Below are positions 36,581 to 49,337 of a DNA stretch of 64,000 bases, one piece after another (positions within the stretch are counted from its first letter, which is position 1; each line of letters opens with the position of its first letter). Source of the stretch: Hedera helix (taxonomy: Eukaryota > Streptophyta > Magnoliopsida > Apiales > Araliaceae); contig OX359268.1 of NCBI GenBank assembly GCA_947179155.2, forward strand, positions 1,267,501 to 1,331,500, written 5' to 3'. The notes below the pieces were generated by a model. The model made no database searches. It was not told the DNA's origin and saw only the letters and a list, made by a program, of their open reading frames with translations. The translations under genes were made by a program, and so were the position numbers.

Positions 36581-39500
36581 CTATTTTTCTGGGACAAATC
36601 TGCCTGGATATTCTATATCATAATCGTATTCCCCTATTTGCTTGTTCCTATTTGCTTGGATAATGGGGAATGGATTAGGTATTTCAGCAAACTTCTGTTT
36701 AAAGAAAATGTTCAGCAAAATAAATAGTGAACATACTGCAATCACTGCAAAAATAAAGAAAAATAGAAAACAAATCAAACTAAACATCATACTAGATGGA
36801 AGTTTTAAAGAAATAGAAAAAAAGTATAAACCTTACCCCTCAATTTGTTCAGGCACCCCTTTTGCAAATTTAAGTTCAGTGATATCATGTTTCAACTTCT
36901 GAAGATATGGTTCACTATTGAAATCAATATCTGACCTACCCTTTCAAAACCCACACTTAAATAAGATTATGGGTAGAATGAAAATGTAAGGCTCACAAAC
37001 ATCTATTATATATGTTCGCATGACTGTCCTGGTAGGTTGTAGAGAATTGTAAACTACTAGAAGTCTACGATGCACATCAAAAATCAACAAAAACCAATGA
37101 TCTGGATTTGTTATGTGAATTGGAAAGAAAATATAATCAACATCAACCCAAGGTGTGTTCACATCCCTCAAATATCCACGAATATATTCAGCGACATCAC
37201 CTTCCCTAGACAGTAGAGTCGTATCTGCATTTTTTGACAATATTGACCATATAAAGTAGACAACTTTACATGAAATCAACAATCTGTAGCAGCGACCCTG
37301 ATTTGAATATTGGCAGAGTGCCTAGCCAATTTTCGAAAGTAGTAAAAGAAAATGTTGATATGCTAGACCAAAAAATAAATCAAAATCCATAAGATATAAA
37401 CAATTGTCAAAAATTAAAACTTTCTGATAAAGGTAACCAACACTGTCAAAAATAGTAACAAAAATAATTAAATAAAGTAACCATAAATCATTTTCTGCAA
37501 TATGATAGAAGAAAATAACTTTACTAAAAACTATAAATAAATAAAAAGTAACACAACAGAATTTCAAAAATAAATAAACTCATATCATCGTCAAGCCACT
37601 CTCCAGGAGTCTTTAATTTGTAAAATCACATCTTAGATGATATTGGGACATACCCAAATCTGAATGCAGGTTCAATCTTATCATTGTCTCTAGAGAATTT
37701 TCCAGTTCTTTAATATAAAAGCATATAAGAAAAAGAAAACAAATTCAATTTTTTTTATAAAAAAATATATATTATTTATAAAAATAACATACATTTTCCT
37801 GTTATTTATGTCAATCTTAAACCATTGATCAAACAATCTTCAAATTTGAATAACATACCCATGCAAACATTGAGAAATGCAGAAAGACCTCTGCGTATTT
37901 GTGTAGGAATCACAACAAAGGAAGATGAATCAGCAGAGCCAAACTTAGTCATATATGGACTCCTCAAAGCCGCACTCTTCCTAGGAGCATGAAACGGTCT
38001 ACCACAAGGTTTGGATGCACTTCTCTCCACTTCAACACAATGATCTATATCCTGAGTAATTAAAATCATTGCATCAAGTACCAAACTACTTTCTGCCTCG
38101 ATTTTACCCCTTGAATGCATTAACAAAACAGGTCATAAATACAATTAGAATTTCAAATACAAACTTCAAACTGATTGAGCAGTAACAGAAATACTATGAA
38201 GAAGTAACCAATCCAATTTATGAAGGTAACTAAAATTGTAAAAAACACGAACCTTAGTAGGGGTAAAAACAACAATATCTTTCTCAGAAGATTGACTTAA
38301 AATATCAAAAGTTGGTTTGTCATTGTCCTTGCCAATCTGTAAAGATAAAAAACACTAAATAATCAATAAAACAACAACATATAACACAGAAAAAACAAAC
38401 AAATGTGTTTAACCTTGTCATCATCTCCATCAATGTGAACCCCACCCATACCACTAACATCATTAGTAGTTTTTCCATCAAACTAGTTAGCATCATCTGA
38501 ACCATTACCTATATCATGAGACTCATCAGGTATATCATCATCATCCAACTTATCACCATTATTGCAGCCTTCCGAACCATAATCATAATCATCATCACCT
38601 TCATTCCCACCTTCACTAACATTAGGGCCGCCACTTAAATGATTTCTCATAATCTTCCTTATATCCCTGCAAATATCGATACGGAAAACATGCAATTCAA
38701 GCTTCAAATCATCCCCCAACTTCTTAATTTTTTCCTTAACTTCATTCACCTTCTTTTTCAAAGGCCTCACCCTTGCATCGACAATCCTTTTGACATCAGA
38801 AAGTGAAAACCCCAAATCTCTACCCTTATTGGTTTAATCCACTTTTATATCAACAACATTAGACCCATCGTCATGTCCATACAAAAAGTGAAAACCACCC
38901 AAATCCAAACGATCCTTCTCATCATTCGTAGGAATAAACATTTGTATCCTCAACAGAAACATAGTGATAACAATAAATATAGCATCTCTAAAACATTAAA
39001 CAATTAAAAGAAACAAAACAGTACACGAAAAATAAATAAATTAAAATCAGTAACCAAATTTATTGTTAATGGTAACCAACCATAATGTTATTGGTAACCG
39101 ACGTACCTGTCTAGAACCAAACACTAAATCATTCAACTGGTCAGTTTTGGAAGCCTTCCCTAATTCCTTTCATCTAAATAATCTAAGTTTTGGCATATTC
39201 AATACAGAAACCCCTAACTTTAAGAGTAGAAATGGTTTCAAACAAGATAACTTGGAAAACATATGGCAAACCATTCAACTTATAAGATTTACGATAATTG
39301 TCCTTGTAAAAATTATACATAACACCCCCATTCATGCCATTCTTTAAATGTCCTTTCAGAGCAAAGGATAAAGAATTCTTCGCCTGTTCAAAGGCAAATT
39401 TCCCCCACGAATAACTATCAAGGTCGCTATAAGAGATAAAGTTAAACAATGCCTCATCAACATGATTATCTGAAACAGTAGCTAATATGAAATTGAAAAC

Positions 39501-40790
39501 CAAGAATATATTAAACATCCTGACAGCCTCCTCATCATCCTCAAATACAACAGTCCGATATATCATTCCGATACCAGTACAGGTCACAACCTCATCTCCA
39601 AAAAACCTATCCACCAACTGATTGTTCATTCCCTTGAATGCAGAAATATCCTAATTTCCTTGCCAACTCAAACCAGAAATTAAACAAAATTCTGGCAGCC
39701 CAAAGCTTACCCTTTTCTCACCAAACAAAAACCATATCTCCCTTTGTCCCTTTGATAAACTTCTCTCACCAAAGCCTGATGAATTAATTGTGAAAATATT
39801 TTCGGCTCCCCAACATCTACAAAATTCTCAAAACAAGTTTTTTTAAGCTTTCCTAATTGATTTTCAGTCAATTTCTTCATAATGAAAATAGGCACTTCAA
39901 TGTTAGACCAATAGATTATTTTTTCAGTGAAATTGCGTTGACGCTCCTCGTAATATAAATCCCAAATCTGCAAATACAATTACATTACCATAAACAAACA
40001 AGCAAAATACTCCCAACCTCAAATTAAACCAAATTAATCAAACACGTTAAAAAAATAACCAAATTGAAACTGCATTACTAAAAAACAATAATGAGTATTT
40101 GCGTTAACATAACATACACAGTAACCAAATCAAAATCTAACAGTCACCACAACATAACTATTGTGTAACAAAATTCATTTCAACATCTTCACAATCAGTA
40201 GTATCCAAATATATCAAAACTAGTCACCAAAACATAATCAGTAGGTTTCTAAAAATAATTTTATCAACCTCTGTATTGTCAAAAAGTAACTAGTAATCAA
40301 ATCAGACTATAATAGTAACCAACCCTGCACTTGGAGGTTACATAACCATTTTAACAAATATACATTACTCAGTTACCAAATAAGACAACACTAGTTCCCA
40401 AAATAAATTCACAATTAGCCAAAAACAACTAAGTATTCTAAATTCTTAAAAACAATTAAAAAAGCACACCTTAAGATATTTTTGGCGGGAGATAATATTA
40501 CGGCTATAAATATCATCTTCGACTTCATTCGCAATTTTGTTTGGCTGTTCTTCAAAATCAGACTCCAAATCAAGCGATTCCTTAAGCTTCTTAGAAACAT
40601 GTCTCCTCGATTTTTTATCCTTAATAGTGGATTTGACCACTCCCTTCTTCCCCTGTTTTGAGGACTTCACAACACCAGCCTTCCCATCTTTATTCACATG
40701 AAGAGAAGAATCATCCTATGTAATTCTTTTACTCTTCCCATCATTCTTCTTATCATCCATCCCCCCAACCTTCTTTCTCGTAGAAACCAT
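36581..40790 (-). pseudogene. MULE-encoded DUF1985 / Ulp1-like C48 protease gene, decayed
   Basis: ATG at 40790 (MVSTRKKVGG). Exon 1 (40790-40470, donor AAG^GTGTGC) is Lys-rich and has a TAG near 40717. Exon 2 starts near 39972 (IWDLYYEERQR) and runs to about 39106. It holds a DUF1985-like domain (FGLPEFCLISGLSW, NNQLVDRFFGDEV, DSYSWGKFAFEQAKNSL) but needs frameshifts near 39712 and 39200 and has stops near 39653 and 39165. A Lys/Asp-rich linker with coiled-coil character lies at 38815-38483. The C48 domain is at 37282-36581: HITNPDHWFLLIFD (catalytic His), VYNSL where active enzymes have Asp, then across a 92-bp intron (36836-36745) GDCSMFTIYFAEHFL with the catalytic Cys (36740-36738). C48 enzymes cleave SUMO-type conjugates; the role in MULEs is unknown. 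Convergent with the transposase. Confidence 0.8.
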
Positions 40791-41104
40791 GCTTTAACAA
40801 ATCGAAAGAAATAAAAAAACGGCGACAATAACAAAGATGAAGACTCAACGGCGACAACCAGAGAAGAAAAAAATAACTTGACGACAAAGAAGAGAAATAT
40901 TGTTTCCAACGGATGAATACTGAACTTAGAAGAATATAAGTTTGGTTTCCAAGTTCCCAAATTATAAAATAAGGGTTTAAAATTGAAATAGATAGAAACG
41001 GCAAATGAGAAGGAAAGGCATGCAATTCAAATTGCCCCCATTATACACAAAAACCAATAACAGTACCCAATTTAAAAACTAATTTGTCACATCAATAACC
41101 CATT

Positions 41105-41109
41105 AAAAC
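41105..41109. repeat. TSD of the chromovirus, left copy (AAAAC)
   Basis: AAAAC precedes the TG of the LTR at 41110 and recurs at 62328-62332 after the last LTR. A third copy, at 56581-56585, came with the duplicated MULE flank. Confidence 0.92.
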
Positions 41110-42349
41110 TGTGACGACCCCAAACCCGGGTTCTTTAACCTCGGGTTTGGTTCTCACTGTACAATACTTAACCATAATGAAATACATAAATTGTATTCAA
41201 CTTCGCGGAATAATACAAAAGGTTCCTTAATCAAAAGGCTACAACTTCCCAAGGTCTATTACCTTAATCTTAAACATTACATATCTTAAGGAAATACAAA
41301 AGATTTACAACAGTAATTACATAACAGTAATATAAACTAGCATGCAATTACTAAAACTAAGCATTCGCTTTCCCCTTGCCTTTGTCCGATTTAGAGCTTT
41401 CGGGAATGGCTGAAATATAGTCATGATATAGCAAGAATGAGCAACTAAATGGCTCAGCAAGTTTATAAACAACAATTATACGATATATCATGATGAAGGG
41501 AAATAACTTCAAGGTTTCAACAATAGCAATTGTGAAAGATAACAAGAATCAATGTTCAATAAAAGAAGGAATTGACTCTTTACTGCTGAGTGGTCTTTAA
41601 TGACCCTGAACTGCTACTAAGGTAGAACAGACATACAATGTCTGACTCCTTGTTAAAATAACGGGACACTTGAGGGGATCAGTCCTCTCATGTCCTATGT
41701 ATATGCATCACATTTAGTTTTCTTGCGCGCTGTCGGTTCTCCGACAAATAAAAATCCCCTTTAACTAGGGTTGTTCTTTCTCAGTCTTACTGTAAGAATC
41801 CGCACCAGCCAATGGTTTGGATAAGCTCTTATAATATTCAATTAAATGAATTTAACATGCATTTGTCTAGCCGAAACGATTAGCTTAGACATTCTTAAAC
41901 AGTTGCAAAAGCACTATGTGCGAATACAATAATCAATAACGATGTGAAGTAATTTTTGATAATTAATTCACTCAAAGGTCTGTCAAGTAACTACGAGTGT
42001 AGAATACTTGCTCAACAATAATTGAAATGTAAATATGGTTGAATAATAATTGCAAAAATAAGTACAAGTTAAGGGTAGAAAACTTGCCTTGTGCGTGGTC
42101 TACTGCTAATCAGTTCAATTTAATTCTCTTTAGATAGACCTAACAATTAATCACGTTGATATTCGAATTAGTATCATATACGCATTCATATGATAACATC
42201 TATACATGTTATATCTGACCACATAATTAAATAATTAAGGGTATATTAAACACTTAGAACATATTATCATTACTTGATAATATTTCCATCACATAAAACC
42301 TATATTAATTACTTAATATAGTTCACATTCTTATCTAACATTATTAACA

Positions 42350-42790
42350 ATTAATAATATTCCATTAGTCTTATAATATTATTAATCATTTAATAATATT
42401 CTATTATCCTTCTAATATTATTAATCCCTTAATAATATTGTATTAATCTTTTAATATTATTAACAATTTAATAATACATTAACCACATTATTAATATTAT
42501 TAATTATTTAATAATATTTTATTCATTATCTAATATTATTAATCATTTAATAATATTTTAATCATTATCTAATATTATTAATCATTTAATAATATTTTAT
42601 TCATTATCTAATATTATTAATCTTTTTAATAATATTTTATTCATTTACTAATATTATTATTTATTTAATAATATTTTCTTGACTTATTAATATTATTATC
42701 CATTTAATAATAATTTAATCATTTACAAATGTTATAATCATTTAATAACATTTTAATCACATATTAATAATATTAACCTCTTAATAATAT
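42350..42790. repeat. AT-rich degenerate tandem array in LTR-A
   Basis: About a dozen units combining TAATATTATTAATC with ATTTAATAATATTTTA. LTR-C has one unit fewer in the matching part (57826-58163). Confidence 0.85.
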
Positions 42791-43016
42791 TTTATTATAA
42801 ACAATACAAATAGTTAACTTTTTAATTGTGTTAACATTAGTCTTAATTTTAAACATTTAGCAACCAATTAGCTACTAATAAACTCCATGTATTGGTTTAA
42901 TATTCAAACACATTCATTTTACACTTATTTCAACTTAAATTTCCATAGAAAACCCGACCCGACCCGGACCGACCCGACCCGACCCGGACCGAATCTGCTC
43001 TCAGGAACAGCGGGTT

Positions 43017-43034
43017 CAAGCGCCTAGGCGCTTG
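43017..43034. repeat. Perfect 18-bp palindrome in LTR-A
   Basis: CAAGCGCCTAGGCGCTTG, followed by a further GTAGGCGCTTGACC half copy. Repeated in LTR-C at 60568-60585. Confidence 0.9.
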
Positions 43035-44014
43035 GTAGGCGCTTGACCTACTTTTGAAAAATCAATTTTTGGACTGCCCGACCCCCCGACGCTCCGACAG
43101 TCATAACTTCTTCATTTTAAAACATTTTGGGGTGATTCTTGAGTCCATGCTCATCAGAATTTCATGATCTACAATTTCTCTTTAGATCATAAATCCAAAT
43201 TCCGAATGGAAATATCCGTAAAATGGCTCACAAGGACAGAATGAAAACTAGTTTCATAAATCCTTGGTTTTAATGGTTCAAACTTGAAATAAATGAACTC
43301 TACACATTCAAATGACACCAACTTAGTGTTGTTGTCTTCATAACTTCTTGTTTTACAATATTCCATGGTTCGATCGTCTTTTTGAAAACGTTTTACACGA
43401 AATTTACGGATCGAACCACTTAGGGTTTAAAAACGACATCCTTTTTGGTAAAAGCTATAACTTCTTTGTTATTCATTATTTTTGAAAAGTTCAAAAACAG
43501 TTTTTCTTTAAAACTTGTAGATCTAGCTTTCTAGCCATAAAAATCCAATTTCTGATTTGTACATTTCAAAATACAACGTTAAACATAGCATGCATGGTTA
43601 GGGTTTTACCGGTAAAACATGTTATGAACTTTTCTACAACTTCTATGCATTTTTCACATACCAAATTATGTTATAAACACATAGATTTATGAATATACAT
43701 ATATTACATAGATAAATACATCTAGATCATCAAAACGAGTTTTGATCGGTTAAAAATAGATTTTAACCGATCAAAAGCTTTCTAGACTACAAAAATGAAG
43801 TAAGATGGAGTTTAGAGAACTTTTAAACCTTTGTGATTTGTTGGCTCTCCTTCTCCTTATACCAAAGTATGATATGAGATTATTGGACATCCACCAAGAC
43901 CTTCCTCTTGCTATTTCTCACACTTACAAGTGTTTTCTCTCAAATGCTCTATATTTTCTCTCTTGTATTCTCTAGGAAATGAGCTAGCAAACTTGGCTCA
44001 AGTGTGGAGTGTTT

Positions 44015-44022
44015 TATTTATA
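44015..44022 (-). promoter_or_regulatory. TATA box of the chromovirus LTR (LTR-A copy)
   Basis: TATAAATA on the minus strand, about 740 bp from the start of the LTR in element orientation. The same box is at 61573-61566 in LTR-C. Confidence 0.6.
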
Positions 44023-44283
44023 GCACTCTACTAACACTTCTTTAAGTTTCCTAATTCACCAATGTTGGTGAAATTAAGGCTTAAGTGAGCTTACTATAGA
44101 TGGAATGACTACATGATGGACATATGGAATGACTAGGGTTGTTGAACCACTTTGGACTTGTGTGAAAATGAAGCAACAAGGATATCAAGCAACCCATGTG
44201 GGTCCCTCTTTAAAATCTCAGCAAAATGACCTTTTTCAAGCCATTTTTTCTTTAATTTTTATACTAAAATGTGCATATATACA

Positions 44284-44286
<3 letters not shown>

Positions 44287-44321
<35 letters not shown>
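44287..44321. repeat. TA microsatellite in LTR-A
   Basis: Shorter than the matching tract in LTR-C (61837-61887). Confidence 0.95.
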
Positions 44322-44322
<1 letters not shown>

Positions 44323-44760
44323 ACCAAAGTTTGACCTCCTATTGGGCTCCACATTGGGCTTGGGAATAACTTCTATTGGGCTCATTCAATTAAATTGTTT
44401 GGGCTCAATTTATATAACACATTGGGCTAGCATTTAAATAGTCTAGGTTACATTTAATTAAATCAAGCATTGGGCTTGTTTAATTAATTACATGGGCTAG
44501 TAATTAAATTAATTACATGGGCTACTAGGTTAATATCTTTAACCTAGTTTATTAACTTATTTGGATTTAAAATATAATCCAATTAGATTTGCTTAAATTA
44601 ATTATACACTTTGCTTTAATCCTTTAAATAAACATACAAGCACATAAGTACATTTATTTAATTATCTAATGCACAATTAATTAATGAGAAAATTTTAAAT
44701 TCATTGCTAAATATTTACTAAGTATATTTACAATGACTAATGAAATTCGTGGTCATTACA

Positions 44761-44772
44761 TTCTCCCCCCTT
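44761..44772 (-). promoter_or_regulatory. Polypurine tract of the chromovirus
   Basis: AAGGGGGGAGAA on the minus strand, directly before the 3' LTR. Confidence 0.85.
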
Positions 44773-44806
44773 ATAAGAATTCCGTCTCCGGAATTACAAA
44801 TTTAAA

Positions 44807-45752
44807 CTACCCAAACAGATGCGGATAGTTAGCCCTCATCTTTTTTTCAAGCTCCCACGTAGCTTCCTCAGCGTTGTGGTTCCTCCAAAGGACTTTGACA
44901 GAATGTATAACCTTATTCCGTAAAATCTGCTCTTTCCTATCTAGTATCTGAACAGGAATTTCCTCGTACGATAAGTCTTTCTCGACTTGTATTGGTTCAT
45001 AGGATATAACATGTTTGTGGTCTGGCTTGTATGGTCGCAGCACTGACGCATGAAACACATTGTGAATATGCTCAAGTTCAGGAGGTAAAGCTACCTCGTA
45101 CGCCACTTCGCCCACTCTCTTTAATATCTCGAACGGTCCTATGAACCTCGGACTCAGCTTCCCTTTCTTTCCAAATCGGATCTTCCCCTTCCAGGGAGAT
45201 ACCTTCATGAACACAAAACTTCCAACTTCGAAGTCTCGCTTCTGTCGATGTAAATCGGCGTATTTCTTTTGACGGTCCTGAGCTGCTACTAGCCGAGCTC
45301 TTATTACCTTGATAATCTCTACCGTTTGTTGAACTAATTCCGGCCCCAACAATCGGCGTTCTCCTACCTCATCCCAACATAGAGGTGTTCTGCACTTCCT
45401 TCCGTACAATGCTTCGTAAGGCGGCATGCCTATGCTTGCATGATAACTATTGTTGTATGCAAACTCAACTAATGATAGATGGTTCTCCCAACTGCCCTTG
45501 AAATCCATCACACAGGCCCTGAGCATATCTTCCAATGTCTGTATTGTTCTTTCACTTTGCCCATCGGTCTGTGGATGATATGTTGTACTCATTCTCAACT
45601 GTGTCCCCAATCTCTCCTGAAGACTTCTCCAAAATTTTGACGTGAAGCGCGGATCTCTGTCTGACACAATCGATACCGGCACCCCATGTCTCGAAACTAT
45701 CTCCTTGATGTACAGTTTAGCCAACTGATCCAAACTGAACTTAATCTTGATG
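44807..45752 (-). pseudogene. Chromovirus integrase core, C-terminus and chromodomain (frameshifted part)
   Basis: Continues pol after a one-base deletion. In order: KFSLDQLAKLYIKEIV, the second catalytic Asp in IVSDRDPRFTSKFW, the Glu helix in GQSERTIQTLEDMLRA, then LVEFAYNNSYHASIGMPPYEALYGR, a basic GPY-type module (LSPRFIGPFEILKRVGEVAYEV), HNVFHASVLRPYKPD, and a final chromodomain-like stretch (YEEIPVQILDRKEQILRNK ... EATWELEKKMRANYPHLF). Chromodomains steer chromovirus integration to marked chromatin. No stop lies within this part. Confidence 0.9.
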
Positions 45753-48700
45753 GCAAAAAGTGCGCTGACTTTGTTAGTCGATCTACAATCACCCATATTG
45801 CGTCAAATCCCCTCTGTGTTGCTGGAAGTCCTACTACAAAATCTATTGTGATATGCTCCCATTTCCACTCAGGAATCTCTAACGGCTGTAGTAATCCACT
45901 TGGTCTCTGATGTTCAGCCTTTACCCTTTGACAAGTTAGACATCGGCTGACACATTCTGCGACCTCCCTTTTTAAATTCGGCCACCAAAAATGCTGACGC
46001 AGATCTTGATACATCTTCGTACTTCCCGGATGTATCGAGTATCTCGTACTGTGGGCCTCTTGCAAGATCTCTTCTCGTAGTTCGGGCACTAGCGGCACCC
46101 AAACACGATTTTCAAACCTTAGCAATCCCATGCTATCCTCCTTAAATTTGACCTCTTCCCCTTCGGTCATTCTCATCCTTATTCTGACACACTCTTCATC
46201 TTTGTCTTGAGCCTCTTTCACCCTATCTAGTAAGGTTTGGCTCGCTTCTACTTCCATTGACTCATTTGGATTTCTCACCTCCAACTCCATTCGAGCCATT
46301 TCTTGAACCAATTGTTCCTGATCTGTCAAGATGAACAATTTCTCCCTGCTCTTTCTACTTAGAGCATCTGCTACTACGTTGGCCTTGCCGGGATGATATA
46401 GAATTTCACAATCATAGTCTTTGATCAATTCTAACCATCTCCGTTGCCTCATATTTAACTCCTTCTGTGTGAAGATATACTTTAGACTCTTATGGTCTGT
46501 GAATATCTCACATTTCTCTCCATACAAATAATGTCTCCAGATCTTAAGGGCAAACACTACTGCTGCCAGTTCCAAGTCGTGGGTAGGGTATCCCTTCTCG
46601 TAATCCTTCAACTGTCTGGACGCATACGCAATGACCTTGCCGTTTTGCATAAGCACACAGCCAAGTCCCTTGTGCGATGCATCACTGTAGACCGTAAAAC
46701 CTCCCGTATCGTCCGGTAAAGTCAATACAGGTGCTTCACTAAGTCTCTTCTTTAGCTCCTGAAAACTCTCCTCACACTTCTCCGTCCATACGTATTTCAC
46801 CGTCTTCCTCGTTAAATTTGTCAGCGATGTTGCTATCTTTGAAAAATCTTGAATGAATCTCCGATAGTAACCCGCTAACCCCAAGAAACTTCTTACCTCC
46901 GTCGGCGTCTTTGGTTGTTCCCAATTCATCACCGCTTCAACCTTCGCTGGATCTACTGAAACTCCTTCCTTGTCAATAACATGACCTAAAAATTGAACTC
47001 TCTCCAACCAGAATTCACACTTCGAAAACTTAGCGTACAATTGCTCCTTCCGTAAAATCTCCAACACCAATCTTAGGTGTTCAGCATGCTCCTCCTCCGT
47101 TTTAGAATACACCAGAATATCGTCAATGAACACAACAACAAATTTATCCAAGTACTGCTTGAATATTCTGTTCATCATGTCCATAAATGCGGCTGGCGCA
47201 TTCGTCAGTCCAAACGACATCACCATAAACTCATAATGCCCATAACGAGTTCTGAATGTCGTCTTGGGTACATCCTCCTTCCTGACTTTCAACTGATGAT
47301 AACCAGTCCTCAAGTCAATCTTTGAAAAGTATTTCGCCCCTTTCAATTGATCGAAAAGATCGTCAATTCGTGGCAACGGGTACTTGTTCTTAATTGTCAC
47401 CTTATTCAGCTCTCTACAATCCATACACAACCTCATTGATCCATCCTTCTTCTTTACAAACAACACAGGTGCTCCCCATGGAGAAACACTTGGCTGAATG
47501 TACTTATTATCCAACAACTCCTGTAGTTGGATCATTAACTCCTTCATTTCTACAGGGGCCATCCTATATGGTGCCTTTGATATTGGTGTTGTCCCTGGTA
47601 CCAAATCAATTACAAACTCTATCTCCCTATCTAGCGGTAAACCTGGCAGTTCATTTGGAAACACGTCCATGAACTCCCTCACTACTGGTATTTGCTCCAT
47701 CTCGGGATTCACCATTTGTGTGTCCACTATGTGAGCTAAATACCTTACACAACCTTTCTTCAACAGTTTCTTGGCCTGCATCATCGTCAGACATGTTGAT
47801 TGTCTAGACGACTTGCTGTCATAAAATACGACCTTAGACCTGTTTGGTGTCTTAAGGTGTATACACTTCCTTTGACAATCAATTATAGCTCCATGGTTAA
47901 ACAACCAATCCATTCCAAGTATAACGTCAAACTCCCCCAAACGTATCGTAATTAAATCTACACTCAACTTCTGACCCCTGATTTCAGCACAACAGTTTCT
48001 ATGTACATACTTTACAGGAATCACTTCTTTATTTGCAACTTCTATGTTCAGTGGGTTCTCTAGTTTATGTCTAGGCAATTCTAACCATCTAGCGAATTCA
48101 TCAGACACAAATGAACAGGTAGCACCCGAATCAAATAATACGTAAGCATTAATCTCATTGATCGGAATAATACCTGACACCACGTCTTTTAATTCGACAG
48201 CGTCCTGCACCGTCATGTTGAAAGTCCGTGCCGTTGGTTTGTTCTGTGGCACCGGCCCTCCAATGGTCAGTTTGGCGTTGTTGTTGTTGTTGTTGCTTCC
48301 CCTAAAGCCCGAACTCCCTCCGGTGTTCTTCTTCTTCAGACAATCTTTAAACTGATGGTCCATGGCCCCGCAGGCGAAACAACCTCCCTTTCTTTTTGGT
48401 GTGGGACAATTAGGAGCGATGTGCCCCTCTTGCCCACAGTTGTAACAGAAATTCCTTCCCTTCATGCACTCCCCTGAGTGATTCTTCCCGCATTGACTGC
48501 ATTTGCTTGCTTTCTTTGACTCACTGCCCTGGGGTGTCCCCGAACTGCTGTTGTTATTCCACTTGCATTTGTTCGAGTTGCTGCCCCCGCTGCTACCCTC
48601 TCGGTTTCCTCCTTCACCCTTCTTCTTGTTCCGTTCCTGGTTGTGCTTGTTTAAAGCTTCGTTCCCTCCTTCAGTTATGATAGCTTTCTCCAGCAATGTT

Positions 48701-48773
48701 GCAAAGTTTGTGATCTGGAGAACAGTTACCCGACTGTAAACCCACGGTTTCAGCCCCTGCTTAAATCGTCTGG
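45752..48773 (-). pseudogene. Chromovirus gag C-terminus, protease, RT, RNase H, integrase N-part
   Basis: A long open frame in element order: Gag end, three zinc-knuckle-like sites (CSQCGKNHSGEC, CYNCGQEGHIAPNC, CFACGAMDHQFKDC), protease LFDSGATCSF (near 48135), RT with YFSKIDLRTGYHQL and catalytic FIDDILVY (near 47127-47104), RNase H FTVYSDASHKGLG, the integrase HHCC site (HSTRYSIHPGS ... CLTCQRV) and the first integrase Asp in ITIDFVVGLP. The upstream end is cut at 48773 by the solo LTR, and the downstream end goes out of frame at about 45752. RT before integrase, with no stop over about 1000 codons, marks a young Ty3/gypsy element. Confidence 0.93.
48769..48773. repeat. TSD of the solo LTR in gag, left copy (TCTGG)
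   Basis: Recurs at 51726-51730. Removing the insert and one copy rejoins gag in frame. Confidence 0.92.
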
Positions 48774-49337
48774 TGTGACGCCCCCAAATCTGGGCCCACA
48801 CAGCCCAAACTTGAGTCGTCAAAATACTACAACAAAATTATTACAACAAAGCACAACGTACAACAATACAGTGTATAATAATACACAACTAAGTCTTCAC
48901 TATTATTGCCACACTATTTTACAAAACGTGAAGACTATGATAACTATTCCTCGGACCCTCACTCCATTCCCCGGCTAGACCCTGTTATGTTTTCATCTCC
49001 TGTTGAAAAACAATGGAACAAAAGAAAGGGTGAGCTCAAATAGCCCAGTAAAGAATATCATGACTAAGATAATGATGAATAAATTATCATTAGTCTTCAA
49101 CAGTTGAGTTCTTGATAGAATACAATAGACTACAAGGTTTATATCAAAAACTGCAGTTAAATTCTTAAACAACGTTCAGATCAATAATAGCAGCGGAATG
49201 AGTAATCTATTAGAAGAATAATGCAGACTATAATGTCCACTCGGTTCTCTTTTTAGGAAAAACATCATCAACTTTTATCATCTGAAATATCATTAGTCAA
49301 GATAATACAAATTCACAGTTCCTGATCATAATCATGC

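Larger units (their letters stand above)
32450..41109. mobile_element. Mutator-like element (MULE) with transposase and Ulp1-type genes, decayed
   Basis: Two convergent pseudogenes, the MuDR-type transposase (plus, 33005-35725) and a DUF1985/Ulp1 protease-like gene (minus, 40790-36581), share a dispersed TTGGTTACC motif in introns and spacers. MULEs with a captured Ulp1-like gene (KI-MULE/Kaonashi type) are known in plants. The element is interrupted at 41109 by the chromovirus and resumes at 62333. Left end approximate; right end not found. Confidence 0.8.
41110..44760 (-). repeat. 3' LTR of the chromovirus (LTR-A)
   Basis: It is 3651 bp. The plus strand reads TGTGACGACCCC ... GTGGTCATTACA. 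It holds an AT-rich array of about 37-bp TAATATTATTAATCATT units (42350-42790), a GACCC-rich array (42953-42991), an 18-bp palindrome (43017-43034), a TATA box on the minus strand (44022-44015) and a TA microsatellite (44287-44321). The small reading frames inside recur in the other LTR copies and are not genes. Confidence 0.94.

Noticed and set aside
41357..41545. 62-codon minus frame identical at 41357, 53890 and 56833
   Set aside because: It lies inside the three copies of the chromovirus LTR. Its identity reflects LTR duplication, not protein conservation, and it has no family features.
42953..42991. Telomere-like repeat
   Set aside because: The unit is GACCC/GACCGG, not the plant TTTAGGG repeat, and it is internal to an LTR.
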